DNA from: Actinospineispora eucalypti
GTDB taxonomy: Bacteria > Actinomycetota > Actinomycetes > Mycobacteriales > Pseudonocardiaceae
Direction of reading: 5' to 3'
DNA length: 64,000 bases
Assembly (NCBI GenBank): GCA_014208095.1
Contig: JACHMT010000002.1
Span: 1,116,001 to 1,180,000 of the forward strand
Part shown: positions 56,610-64,000 of the stretch, piece after piece
Layout of the letters: each line of letters begins with the position of its first letter
Position numbering within the stretch: the first letter of the stretch is position 1
Made by a program: the position numbers and the translations under genes
Notes under the pieces: generated by a model
Databases searched by the model: none
What the model was told of the DNA's origin: nothing
The model's input: the letters and a program-made list of their open reading frames with translations, nothing else

Positions 56610-58052
56610 TCAGCGTGGCACGGTGAGGGTGAACTCGAGGACCGAGCCCGGGTTGTCCAGCGCGCCGGACTGCGAGCCGGACCCCGGGCCGGCCAGGCCC
56701 TCACTGTCCGTGGCGATGTAGACCTTGGTGCGGTCCGGGCTCACCACGACGTCGCGGTAGCGGTTGCGCGTGCGGAACAGCTGCACCACGTCGCCCTGCG
56801 CCCAGTCGCCGTTCTGGCTGAGCTTGAGCACGTACAGCGAGCCGTTCTTCAGGCTGGTCGCCAGCAGCGCGTTGGCCAGCTGCGGGTTGGGCGCCCGGTC
56901 GGCCGGGGAGTACTCCAGGCTGGACGGCGCGATGGACGGCCAGCACAGGTCCAGGTTCTCCCCGCAGGCCTTGTCCTGGAAGTTCTGCCCGGTCGGCACC
57001 GTGTACAGGGTCTTGAGCGGCTCGGTGTAGTCCGGCGCGGACCAGTCCACCTCGCGCGGGCCGCGCGGCACCGACGGCGGGACCTCGTAGTCGTCGTAGT
57101 CCAGGCCGGCACAGCCGGAGGCCGCCGACCAGTTCGCGTACTGGTAGGACTGGCTGTCCTTGAACCCGGCCACGAACGGCCAGCCGTAGTTCTTGCCCGC
57201 CTTGAGCAGGTTGATCTCGTCGTCGCTCTTCGGGCCGTGCTCGTCGGAGTAGAGCTTCCCGCCCGGGCCGAACGCCAGGCCTTGGGGGTTGCGGTGGCCG
57301 TAGGTGAACACGTGGCTGCGCACGCCCTTGATCACCGGGTTGTCCGGCGGCACCGTGCCGTCCTGGTTCAGCCGGAGCGTCTTGCCCACATAGGTGCTCC
57401 AGTCCTTGGCCGTGACCTGTGCCTCGGTGGGCAGGTCCTGCGCGCGGATCGGCTGGCAGGCCCGGTCGAACTGGTTGTTGCCCTGGTCTCCGATCGAGTA
57501 GTAGAGCTTGCCGTCCGGGCCGACCAGCAGCCGGCCGGAGTTGTGGTCCTCGCTGGCCGGCAGGTTGGAGATCACCTCGGTGGGGTTGCTCAGCGTCCCG
57601 GCCGCCTTGTCGTAGGCGAACTTCACGATCTTGCCGTGCATCTGGGCCGGCGGGGTGCCGTAGCTGTACGCCACGAACACCGCGCGGTCGGCGAACGCGA
57701 ACCCGAGCAGGCCCTGCTGGCCGTCACCGGGGGCGACGTCCGGGATGGTCACCGCGACCGACTTCGCCCCGTCGGCCGGGTTGACCCGGGTGATCCGCTT
57801 CCCCTCCTTCTCGCCCACCCAGAGGAAGTTGTCCGGACCCCAGTTCAGGTCCCAGGGGTGGTCCAGGCCGCTGACCACCACCCGCATCGCCGGCGCCGGG
57901 CCGAGCGAGGCCGCCGGCGGATTGGGCGAACGGGCCCCGGTGTCGGTCTCCCCCTTTGACTCCTCGGGGGGCGCCGCCGGGCCGCCACAGGCGCTGACCA
58001 ACATCACGGCCACCACGGCGGCAGCCAACGGCAACCTCATCCCAAGCCTCAT
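56610..58052 (-). CDS. PQQ-dependent sugar (glucose/sorbosone) dehydrogenase-like lipoprotein
   Basis: 480 residues. Signal ends in a lipobox (MLVSAC-GG, Cys near residue 21). Then a six-bladed beta propeller: DHPWDLNWGPDNFLWVGEK, GDGQQGLLGFAFA, DHNSGRLLVGPDGKLYYSIGDQG, HRNPQGLAFGPGGKLYSDEHGPKSDDEIN, as in soluble glucose dehydrogenase. The catalytic His and PQQ/Ca sites of that family lie in these segments. ATG at 58052. Acts outside the membrane; substrate unknown. Confidence 0.88.
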   Translation of the reverse strand: MRLGMRLPLAAAVVAVMLVSACGGPAAPPEESKGETDTGARSPNPPAASLGPAPAMRVVVSGLDHPWDLNWGPDNFLWVGEKEGKRITRVNPADGAKSVAVTIPDVAPGDGQQGLLGFAFADRAVFVAYSYGTPPAQMHGKIVKFAYDKAAGTLSNPTEVISNLPASEDHNSGRLLVGPDGKLYYSIGDQGNNQFDRACQPIRAQDLPTEAQVTAKDWSTYVGKTLRLNQDGTVPPDNPVIKGVRSHVFTYGHRNPQGLAFGPGGKLYSDEHGPKSDDEINLLKAGKNYGWPFVAGFKDSQSYQYANWSAASGCAGLDYDDYEVPPSVPRGPREVDWSAPDYTEPLKTLYTVPTGQNFQDKACGENLDLCWPSIAPSSLEYSPADRAPNPQLANALLATSLKNGSLYVLKLSQNGDWAQGDVVQLFRTRNRYRDVVVSPDRTKVYIATDSEGLAGPGSGSQSGALDNPGSVLEFTLTVPR

Positions 58053-58122
58053 GCGGCTGGACCCTAGCGGCTCGGGAGATCCGGGCGACCGCGAGACCGG
58101 CACGGCCGCCCGGACCAGGTGG

Positions 58123-58866
58123 CTACTGCCCGGCCGACCACTTGTCGAAGGTGTCCCCACCGAGCTCCGCGTCCGGTCCGGGGACCAGGGTCCGCTCACC
58201 GAAGTGGGCGCCGTAGTAGAGCGCCTGCTCGTCGGCGACCACCTCGCGGGGGTCGTTCTTGGCCGCGAGGCCCCGGCGCACCAGCTCGTCCAGCGGGAAC
58301 TCCTCCGGGCCGGCGATCTCCCGGATCCCGTTCAGCGGCTCGCCCACCGCGGCCCGGCCGACGGCGGCGGCCACGTCGCCGGAGGAGATCGGCTGGATCA
58401 GCGCGGTGGAGAGACGGACCTGGCCGTCCACGGTGCTGAAGTCGGCGATGGCCTTGACGAACTCGAAGAACTGGGTGGCGTGCACGATCGAGTAGTCGCG
58501 GCCCGATTCGCGGATCAGGTCCTCCTGCGCCTGCTTGGCCCGGAAGTAGCCCGACTCCAGCAGCCGGTCGGTGCCGACCACGGAGAGCGCCACGTAGTGC
58601 CCGACCCCGGCCTTTGCCGAGTGGTCGAGCAGGTTGGTGGTGGAGGTGCGGAAGAACTCCATCACCGGGCCGTCGGCGAAGTCCGGCGAGTTCGAGACGT
58701 CCACCACCACCGCCGCGCCCTCGAGCGCCTCGGCCAGGCCCTCGCCGGTCAGCGTGTTGACGCCGGTGTTCGGGGCGGCCGGCACCGCCTCGTGACCGCG
58801 CTCGCGCAGCCAGGCCACCAGCTTCGAGCCGATGAGCCCCGTCCCACCGATCACAACGATCTTCAC
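58123..58866 (-). CDS. NAD(P)-binding epimerase-like protein (atypical SDR, NmrA type)
   Basis: 247 residues. Rossmann motif VVIGGTGLIGSKL at the start, VVVDVSNSPDF and the ALSVVGTDRLLESGYFRAKQAQEDLIRES stretch typical of atypical SDRs without a clear catalytic triad. GTG at 58866 with AAGGGG upstream. It lies directly downstream of the ECF41-type sigma factor gene, and such epimerase-like oxidoreductases are the usual targets of ECF41 factors. Confidence 0.86.
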   Translation of the reverse strand: MKIVVIGGTGLIGSKLVAWLRERGHEAVPAAPNTGVNTLTGEGLAEALEGAAVVVDVSNSPDFADGPVMEFFRTSTTNLLDHSAKAGVGHYVALSVVGTDRLLESGYFRAKQAQEDLIRESGRDYSIVHATQFFEFVKAIADFSTVDGQVRLSTALIQPISSGDVAAAVGRAAVGEPLNGIREIAGPEEFPLDELVRRGLAAKNDPREVVADEQALYYGAHFGERTLVPGPDAELGGDTFDKWSAGQ

Positions 58867-58952
58867 GGGATAACCCCTTCGTCATCGAGAACGCCAAGTC
58901 AGAAGCGAGGACAGGGCAGCACTCAAATCTGTGACCGCTGTTAGCGAAGGGC

Positions 58953-58974
58953 CGACGTGACGACCGTCACGTCG
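58953..58974. promoter_or_regulatory. Palindrome across the sigma-factor stop
   Basis: CGACGTGACG-AC-CGTCACGTCG, perfect 10-bp arms, straddles the stop codon of the sigma gene and lies about 90 bases upstream of the epimerase-like start. It could be a terminator hairpin or the operator of the epimerase gene. Confidence 0.5.
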
Positions 58975-59866
58975 TGCCGTCAACCGTGGCCCGCGCCGCG
59001 ATGTGCGCCAGCTTCGCCGGGTTCATCACCCAATAGACGCGGTCGATGCCGTCGCCGGTGCCACTCACCATGAGCAGCGCCCTCGGCGCCCCGTCCAGGG
59101 TGACCAGCACGGCGGGGCCGCCGTTGGCCTCCACCCAGTCGACCCGCACATCCGTCCAGAACCGGGCGGCGAACCCCGCGACGAACCGGGCCACCCGGGT
59201 CCGGCCGACCACCGGCACCCGCAGCGCGTCCCGCACCGCGCCGCCGCCGTCCGAGTAGCTGGCCGCCTCGGCGGCGAGCAGCGACTCCAACTCCTGGAAG
59301 TCCCCGGCCTGCGCGGCGCTGAGGAACGCGGAGAGCAGCTTCCGCCGCTCGCCCTCGTCCACCGACCGCTGCCGCTCGGCCGCGATGCGCGCCTTGGCCC
59401 GGCTGAACAGCTTGCGCGCGGCGGGTTCCTTGCTGTGCAGCACCTCGGCGATGCGGCTGTACGGATAGTCGAAGGCCTCGCGCAGCACGAACGCCGCGCG
59501 CTCGGTCGGCGTGAGCTTCTCCAGCAGCACCAGCACCGCGGTCTCCAGCGCCTCGCCCCGCTCGGCGCCGAGCTGGGGATCGGCCGAGGTGTCCACCGGT
59601 TCCGGCAGCCAGGGGCCGGCGTAGGTCTCCCGCCGGGCGCGGGCGGTGCGGGTCATGTTGATGGCCAACCGGGTGGTCATGGTGACCAGGAATGCGGTGG
59701 CGTCCCGGATCTGGGCGCGGTCCTGCACCTGCCACTTGACCCAGACGTCCTGCAGGACGTCCTCGGCGTCGGCGACGCTGCCGAGCATCCGGTAGGCGAT
59801 GCCGAACAGCTTCGGCCGCGCCTCGGCGAAGTCCTCCGCCACCGTCTCCAACCCGCTTCCGTCCAC
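58967..59866 (-). CDS. ECF41-type RNA polymerase sigma factor with SnoaL-like C-terminal extension
   Basis: 299 residues. Sigma-70 region 2 (FGIAYRMLGSVADAEDVLQDVWVKW), region 4 (LTPTERAAFVLREAFDYPYSRIAEVLHSKEPAARKLFSRAKARI), and then a SnoaL-fold extension of about 120 residues with the DGGG motif (AASYSDGGGAV) that acts as a fused regulator in ECF41 factors. GTG at 59866. There is no separate anti-sigma gene, as expected. Its epimerase-like partner follows; the DUF1772 gene precedes it by 12 bases. Confidence 0.92.
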   Translation of the reverse strand: MDGSGLETVAEDFAEARPKLFGIAYRMLGSVADAEDVLQDVWVKWQVQDRAQIRDATAFLVTMTTRLAINMTRTARARRETYAGPWLPEPVDTSADPQLGAERGEALETAVLVLLEKLTPTERAAFVLREAFDYPYSRIAEVLHSKEPAARKLFSRAKARIAAERQRSVDEGERRKLLSAFLSAAQAGDFQELESLLAAEAASYSDGGGAVRDALRVPVVGRTRVARFVAGFAARFWTDVRVDWVEANGGPAVLVTLDGAPRALLMVSGTGDGIDRVYWVMNPAKLAHIAARATVDGTT

Positions 59867-59877
59867 CGCCCCGAACG

Positions 59878-60384
59878 CTACCCCTTGGGTCGGACAGCCG
59901 GAGTGGAGCGGCCGTGCAGCACCAACGCCCAGGCCAGGCTGACGAACGCGGCCAGGTCGAGCAGCGTGCGCACCACGTTCCACGTCCGCCACTTCGCCTC
60001 GTCGAACGCGGCCCGGACGGCGGCCAGGTCCGGGATCCGGTCCGGGTCGCCGGCGGCCTTGATGGCGTCGTTGAGCGGCACGTTGATCGAGACGGTCAGC
60101 ACCACCACCACGAGGTGCAGCGCCAGGGCGAGCAGGATCCAGCGCAGCGCCGGCCGGCCCCGGTTCAGGACCGCCGCCAGGATGCCGAACACCAGTGCGC
60201 CGAAGAAGCTGAAGCCGATGAACCACGGGTTCAGCACGGACCTGTCGATCTCCTGGAAGGCCGCCACGAACGTGCGGTCATCGGTGTGCCCGAGCCCCGG
60301 CATGATCGTGTGGGCATAGAGCAGGAAGACCCCGGCGCCTAGCGCCATGGAAACCGTCGCGACCATCAGTGACAGCGTGCGCAT
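59878..60384 (-). CDS. DUF1772 membrane protein
   Basis: 168 residues with four membrane helices: MVATVSMALGAGVFLLYAHTIMPGLG at the start (the conserved MPGL), and FIGFSFFGALVFGILAAV, LLALALHLVVVVLTVSINVPLND (NVPLN motif of DUF1772), ending with WALVLHG. Function unknown; often next to ECF sigma or anthrone-oxygenase-like genes. ATG at 60384 with GAGAGGA upstream. Same strand as the sigma gene and probably co-transcribed. Confidence 0.88.
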   Translation of the reverse strand: MRTLSLMVATVSMALGAGVFLLYAHTIMPGLGHTDDRTFVAAFQEIDRSVLNPWFIGFSFFGALVFGILAAVLNRGRPALRWILLALALHLVVVVLTVSINVPLNDAIKAAGDPDRIPDLAAVRAAFDEAKWRTWNVVRTLLDLAAFVSLAWALVLHGRSTPAVRPKG

Positions 60385-60474
60385 CTCGAAATCCTCTCCT
60401 CGGCACGATCAGTCTCCCGCCGCGGGGGCGAGACAGTGAATGTGTGTGTGGCTCGAACTCATGCGCTGTCGTCT

Positions 60475-60503
60475 CGTCGATTGTCGACAGTTGACGATCG
60501 ACG
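60475..60503. promoter_or_regulatory. Candidate GntR operator upstream of the phosphonoacetate-hydrolase-like gene
   Basis: CGTCGAT at 60475-60481 and ATCGACG at 60497-60503, with TGTCGACA inside: an interrupted palindrome 25 bases before the ATG at 60528, in the expected promoter zone. Likely read by the GntR regulator of the same operon. Confidence 0.5.
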
Positions 60504-60527
60504 GTAGGCGACCGTAGCGTTGCCGGC

Positions 60528-61661
60528 ATGGAGCGGAAGATTCTGGTCGTCATGCTGGACGGGTTCGACCCGGCCTACCTCGAGGCGAGCGACATGCCGA
60601 ACACCAAGCGGCTGGCGGCCGAGGGGTTCGCCAAGACCGTGCGCGGGGTCATGCCGAGCGTGACCAACGTGAACAACACCGGGATCTGCTGCGGCGTCTC
60701 CCCCGCCGAGCACGGCATCACCGGCAACTCCTACTTCGACCTGGAAACCCGCGAGGAGCGGTACATGGACCAGGCGTCCATGGTGCTCACGCCGACGCTG
60801 TTCCAGCGGGCCGCGCCGCACGGGTTCACCTCGGCGCTGCTCACCGCGAAGCGCAAGACCCAGTCGCTGCTGTGCGCCGGCGCGGACATTCGCCTGGCCG
60901 CCGAGGCGCCGGAAACGGCGGTGGGCGCGGACATCGACTGGGTGGACCGGCTCGGCCCGGCGCCGCACATCTACTCGGCCGACATCAACCACTGGCTGTT
61001 CCGGGCGGTGCGCGTGGTGCTGAACGAGACGCCGGCCCGGCTGGTCTACTTCCACACCACCGACTACCCGATGCACATGGAGCCGCCCTCCGGCGAGCTG
61101 TCCCGGTTCCACCTGAGCCGGTGGGACGAGTTGCTCGGCGAGCTGTTGGACGAGCACCCGGACCTCGAGGTGTACCTGTCCGCCGACCACGGGATGAACT
61201 TCAAGTCCCGCTGCTACGACCTGAACACGGTCCTACCGGCCCGGGGTGCCGATATCTTCTTCGCCATGTCCGCCGAGCGGGACCCCTACCTGCGCCACCA
61301 CCGCAACTTCGGTGGCACCGCGTTCCTCTGGCTGCGCGAGCCCGGTGACCTGGAGCGGGTCGCCGACGCCTGCCGTTCGCTGCCCGGAGTGGCCGGCGTG
61401 CACGACCGCCTCCGCGCGGCCGAGGAGTTCCTGCTGCACCCGGACCGGATCGGCGACCTGGTGGTGACCGGGGACATCGACACCGTGTTCGGACCGGTGG
61501 ACGATCCCGCCGGCGAGGAGGAGCTGCCGGCCGAGTTCCGGACGCACGGCGGCGTCGCCGAGGCGATCGCGCCACTGATCATCTACAACCGTCCGGTGGA
61601 CGCCGCCACCGGACGGGAGATCGAGTACAACTTCCACCTCACCCGACCGATCGGCTTCTAG
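60528..61661 (+). CDS. Phosphonoacetate hydrolase-like (alkaline phosphatase superfamily)
   Basis: 377 residues. Metal and nucleophile region VVMLDGFDPAYLEASDMPNTKRL...GVMPSVTNVNNTGICCGVSPAEHGITGNSYFD, and later metal ligands in SADHGMN and the HGGVAEAIAPLIIYN tail: this is the pattern of PhnA phosphonoacetate hydrolase, which cleaves the C-P bond to acetate and phosphate with Zn. Other nucleotide pyrophosphatase-like activities remain possible. ATG at 60528. Two bases before the GntR gene, so one operon. Confidence 0.8.
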   Translation: MERKILVVMLDGFDPAYLEASDMPNTKRLAAEGFAKTVRGVMPSVTNVNNTGICCGVSPAEHGITGNSYFDLETREERYMDQASMVLTPTLFQRAAPHGFTSALLTAKRKTQSLLCAGADIRLAAEAPETAVGADIDWVDRLGPAPHIYSADINHWLFRAVRVVLNETPARLVYFHTTDYPMHMEPPSGELSRFHLSRWDELLGELLDEHPDLEVYLSADHGMNFKSRCYDLNTVLPARGADIFFAMSAERDPYLRHHRNFGGTAFLWLREPGDLERVADACRSLPGVAGVHDRLRAAEEFLLHPDRIGDLVVTGDIDTVFGPVDDPAGEEELPAEFRTHGGVAEAIAPLIIYNRPVDAATGREIEYNFHLTRPIGF

Positions 61662-61663
61662 AT

Positions 61664-62347
61664 ATGGACGCGTTGCAGCTGGTGCAGACCAACTCGCTGG
61701 CCGCGCTGGTACAGCGGGAGATCACCGAGCTGATCCTCACCGGGGAGATCGGCGCCGGGGAATGGCTCAACGAGTCGGCGCTGTCCGAGCGGTTCGGGGT
61801 GTCCCGCGCGCCGGTGCGCGAGGCGTTCCGCTCGTTGGCCGAGCTCGGGCTGGTGCGGCAGCTGAAGAACCGGGGCGTGTTCGTCCGGGAGGTCACCGAG
61901 GAGGAGGCCGACCAGATCTACGAGCTGCGCGAGGTGCTGGACGAGCTGATCGCACGCAAGGCCGCCGCCAACGCAACACCCGAGCACCTGGCCGCCCTGG
62001 AGGGCCTGCTCGACGACATGGACCGGGCGGCCGACGCCGGCGACCTGGTCGCCTACTACCCGCTCAACCTGCGGTTCCACGACCAGCTGGCGGTGTACGC
62101 GGCCAACCCCAAGCTCACCGAGCTGTACCGGCGGCTGATGAACGAGCTGCACCTGTTCCGGCTGCGCGGGCTGTCCGGGCGGGGCGCGATGCCGACCTCC
62201 CGGGACGAGCACCGGGCCATCCTGGACGCTATCCGGGCCGGCGACCCCGACGCGGCCGGCCGCCTCGCCCGGGAACACGTGAACGCCAGCCGCCGCCGGC
62301 GGGTCAGCGGGCCAGCGAGTCCAGCAGGCGGTCCGCCTCCGCGATGA
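61664..62347 (+). CDS. GntR/FCD-family regulator
   Basis: 227 residues. Winged helix LNESALSERFGVSRAPVREAFRSLAELGLVRQLKNRGVFV and an FCD ligand-binding domain (DQIYELREVLDELIARKAAAN, NLRFHDQLAVYAANPKLTELY, RDEHRAILDAIRAGD). Likely controls the phosphonoacetate-hydrolase-like gene it follows by two bases. Its last 44 bases overlap the convergent TetR gene. Confidence 0.9.
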   Translation: MDALQLVQTNSLAALVQREITELILTGEIGAGEWLNESALSERFGVSRAPVREAFRSLAELGLVRQLKNRGVFVREVTEEEADQIYELREVLDELIARKAAANATPEHLAALEGLLDDMDRAADAGDLVAYYPLNLRFHDQLAVYAANPKLTELYRRLMNELHLFRLRGLSGRGAMPTSRDEHRAILDAIRAGDPDAAGRLAREHVNASRRRRVSGPASPAGGPPPR

Positions 62348-62894
62348 CAGCGGGCAGGGCCGACTCGGGGTCGGCGGTCCGGGCGAGCAGCATGCCGGCC
62401 TCGCACAGCGCGCCGAACAGCAGCTGGCTCCGGATCGCCAGGTCGCCCTCGATGATCCGTCCGTCCGCCTGGGCGGCCCGCAGGCTGCCCCGGAGCAGCC
62501 GCAGGGTGTGCTGGTACTCGATCTCGCGCACGGTGTCCCAGCCCAGCACGGCCGGCCCGTCGCGCAGCACGATCTGCCGGGTGCCCGGTTCCAGGCACCG
62601 GCGCAGGAACTCGTGGCAGCCCGCGCGCACCGCCGACCAGCTGTCCGGGGCACCCTCGCCGGCGCGGGTCAACGCCTCGGCCAGCCGCTCCTCCTGGCGG
62701 ACGAACACCGTCCGGAACAACCCGATCTTGCCCTCGAAGTGGTGGTACGCCGCGCCCTTGGTCACCCCGGCCAACGACGCGACGGCGTCGATCGAGGTTG
62801 CCGCGTAGCCGTCCCGGCCGAACAGCGTCAGCCCCGCCTCGACCAGGGCGCGCGTGGTCTCCTCCGACCGTTCGGCCTGGGTTCTACGGGGCAT
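62304..62894 (-). CDS. TetR-family regulator
   Basis: 196 residues. HTH SIDAVASLAGVTKGAAYHHFEGKIGLFRTVFVRQ. The ATG at 62894 gives MPRRTQAERSEETTRALVEAG, a standard TetR start; upstream extension is a shadow. Divergent from the saccharopine-dehydrogenase-like gene over a TACGTAAC-type operator at 62913-62942, so it should repress that gene and itself. Ligand unknown. Confidence 0.9.
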   Translation of the reverse strand: MPRRTQAERSEETTRALVEAGLTLFGRDGYAATSIDAVASLAGVTKGAAYHHFEGKIGLFRTVFVRQEERLAEALTRAGEGAPDSWSAVRAGCHEFLRRCLEPGTRQIVLRDGPAVLGWDTVREIEYQHTLRLLRGSLRAAQADGRIIEGDLAIRSQLLFGALCEAGMLLARTADPESALPAVIAEADRLLDSLAR

Positions 62895-62912
62895 TGACAA
62901 AACATACCAGAA

Positions 62913-62942
62913 GTACGTAACTTGCGTACCAAGGTTACGTAC
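62913..62942. promoter_or_regulatory. TetR operator: perfect GTACGTAAC inverted repeat
   Basis: GTACGTAAC (62913-62921) and GTTACGTAC (62934-62942), perfect 9-bp arms with a 12-base spacer that itself contains GCGTACC. Ends eight bases before the ATG at 62950. Confidence 0.85.
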
Positions 62943-62949
62943 CCTAAGT

Positions 62950-64000
62950 ATGAAAGTGGGCGACATGCTGCCGATATCGGTCTACGGCGCCACCGGGCAC
63001 ACCGGCCGCCTGGTCGCCACCGAACTCGCCGCCCGGGGCCACGACGTGGTGCTCGCCGGCCGCGACTCCGCCTCGCTGGATGCCCTGGCCGGGGAGCTCG
63101 GCGGCTCGGCGCAGGTCCGGGTGGCCGGGCTGGACGACCACGCGGCGCTGCGGAAGGCGGCCGACGGCTCGGCCGTGCTGATCAACTGTGCCGGGCCGTT
63201 CTCCCGCTCCGGAGAACCGGTCGCATCGGCCGCGCTCGCCGCCGGCTGCCACTACCTCGACCACGCCGCCGAACCCCTGCACATCAAGCACCTGTTCGAC
63301 GCCTTCCAGGGCCGGGCGCGCGGGGCGAACCTCGTGGTCATCCCGGGCATGAGCTTCTACGGCGCGCTGGCCGACCTGCTGGCCGACCTGCTCGCCGACG
63401 GCGCGCCCCTGGACGCGGTCACGGTGGCCTACGCGATCACTGGCTGGCGGTTGACCACCGCGTCGAAGGCCACCGCGGCCGAGTTGATCGGCGCCGACCG
63501 GGTGCTCTACGCCGACGGCGTCCACCGGGTGGCACCGGCCCGGACGGCGCCGGCGTCGTTCGAGTTCCCGCCGCCGGTCGGTGCCCGCGCGGTGATGGCC
63601 GACCACCCGGCCGGCGAGGTCGTCACCATCCCCCGGCACGTGGCCACGCGCGCGGTCCAGGCGCTCATGACCACGGACACCTTCGCCGAGGACACGGCGT
63701 TCACCAGCGACGACGTCGACGCTTCCACCCGGGCGCGGTCCAGCTTCACCATCGCCGTGTGCGCGGAAAACGGGCGGAGCGGCTACCTGCGCGGCCGGGA
63801 CATCTACCGGGTGGGCGCCATGGTCTCCGTGCAGGCCGGCCTGCGACTGGCCGGTGGCGACGCCCCGGCGGCCGGGGTGCCCGACGCCGCCGGAGTGCTC
63901 AGCGCGGCCGGGGTGCTCAGCGCGGCCGGGGTGCTCAGCGCGGCCGGGGTGCTCAGCGCGGCCGGGGTGCTCAGCGCGGCCGAGGCCTTCCCGGCCGGGT
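62950..64000 (+). CDS. Saccharopine dehydrogenase-like NAD(P)-binding oxidoreductase (truncated by window end)
   Basis: 350 codons visible. N-terminal Rossmann motif VYGATGHTGRLVATELAARGHDVVLAGRD, then INCAGPFSRSGEPVASAALAAGCHYLDHAAE and VIPGMSFYGALADLLADLL, the pattern of saccharopine-dehydrogenase NADP-domain proteins (membrane lipid-type oxidoreductases among them). ATG at 62950 directly follows the operator, so leaderless translation is likely. Near the end it carries five repeats of GVLSAA coded by an 18-bp tandem array. The C-terminus lies outside the window. Confidence 0.87.
   Translation, partial: MKVGDMLPISVYGATGHTGRLVATELAARGHDVVLAGRDSASLDALAGELGGSAQVRVAGLDDHAALRKAADGSAVLINCAGPFSRSGEPVASAALAAGCHYLDHAAEPLHIKHLFDAFQGRARGANLVVIPGMSFYGALADLLADLLADGAPLDAVTVAYAITGWRLTTASKATAAELIGADRVLYADGVHRVAPARTAPASFEFPPPVGARAVMADHPAGEVVTIPRHVATRAVQALMTTDTFAEDTAFTSDDVDASTRARSSFTIAVCAENGRSGYLRGRDIYRVGAMVSVQAGLRLAGGDAPAAGVPDAAGVLSAAGVLSAAGVLSAAGVLSAAGVLSAAEAFPAG
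63892..63981 (+). repeat. Five tandem copies of an 18-bp coding repeat
   Basis: Unit GGGGTGCTCAGCGCGGCC (first copy begins GGA), copies starting at 63892, 63910, 63928, 63946 and 63964. The reading frame gives GVLSAA five times, residues 315-344 of the oxidoreductase. Confidence 0.95.

Noticed and set aside
56072..56626. Plus-strand ORFs within the repeat-filled gap at 56 kb
   Set aside because: They arise from the GC-rich inverted repeats; both arms would encode antisense versions of each other and no start signal is present.

Overview
The window is 64 kb of very GC-rich, densely packed DNA with many GTG/TTG starts, ATGA/GTGA stop-start overlaps and leaderless-looking promoters. Together with an AlkB-rubredoxin fusion, an AveC-family gene set, MenG, sulfur leader peptides of the actinobacterial type and a terpene synthase/P450 pair, this points to a soil actinomycete. 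A member of the Pseudonocardiales such as Amycolatopsis is my guess, from gene style only. No rRNA, tRNA, CRISPR array, replication origin or intact transposase is visible.

Layout. 1-7.3 kb: truncated alkane monooxygenase (alkB-rubredoxin) and a giant single-chain acyl-CoA carboxylase. 7.4-11.6 kb: WYL regulator divergent from a UvrA-like ABC protein, then a MOSC protein. 11.6-14.0 kb: small terpene operon (44-codon ORF, terpene synthase, P450). 14.2-15.5 kb: MerR regulator divergent from a SnoaL-like protein across a large palindrome. 15.5-22.7 kb: TetR + NorQ-type AAA + NorD-type VWA operon divergent from three related AveC-like membrane proteins and a patatin phospholipase. 22.7-29.0 kb: SDR divergent from an aldose dehydrogenase / lactonase / sugar ABC transporter operon that looks like deoxy-sugar (fucose-type) use. 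29.1-29.6 kb: AT-richer orphan gene. 29.9-32.7 kb: sulfur block with a DszC/SfnB-like flavoenzyme, a YeeE/TsuA-like thiosulfate carrier and two short leader peptides. 32.8-36.9 kb: methyltransferase, YqeY, archaeal-type ProRS, DUF899. 36.9-40.5 kb: GNAT, SDR/TetR pair with a leaderless operator, SirB1-like protein, MenG. 40.5-51.3 kb: IclR-controlled aromatic acid (phthalate-like) catabolic cluster: Rieske dioxygenase alpha/beta, cis-dihydrodiol dehydrogenase, two class II aldolase/decarboxylases, a Pht5-like decarboxylase, a MatC-like transporter and a ThDP enzyme. 52.1-56.0 kb: TetR, SRPBCC protein, cytoplasmic beta-lactamase-like protein, APC permease, secreted DUF3887-like protein. 56.6-60.4 kb: sorbosone-dehydrogenase-like lipoprotein, then an ECF41-type sigma factor with its NAD-binding epimerase-like partner and a DUF1772 protein. 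60.5-62.3 kb: phosphonoacetate-hydrolase-like enzyme with a GntR/FCD regulator. 62.3-64 kb: TetR divergent from a saccharopine-dehydrogenase-like oxidoreductase that runs off the window.

Most striking non-gene signals: (i) a 50-57 bp palindromic repeat sitting in frame inside three unrelated proteins (carboxylase, WYL regulator, and twice in tandem in the sugar ABC ATPase); (ii) a family of 350-400 bp long-inverted-repeat elements in the larger intergenic gaps (45.5, 51.3, 56.2 kb, with related pieces at 1.4-1.6 kb) and a separate 167-bp MITE-like element ending in CTAG; (iii) several very strong operator palindromes (15.0, 38.3, 47.6, 62.9 kb); (iv) a shared TCTG-N5-CAGA type site in front of three transcription units of the aromatic cluster, probably the IclR operator. 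The best candidate for an undescribed system is the AveC-like membrane trio with its NorQ/NorD chaperone pair.
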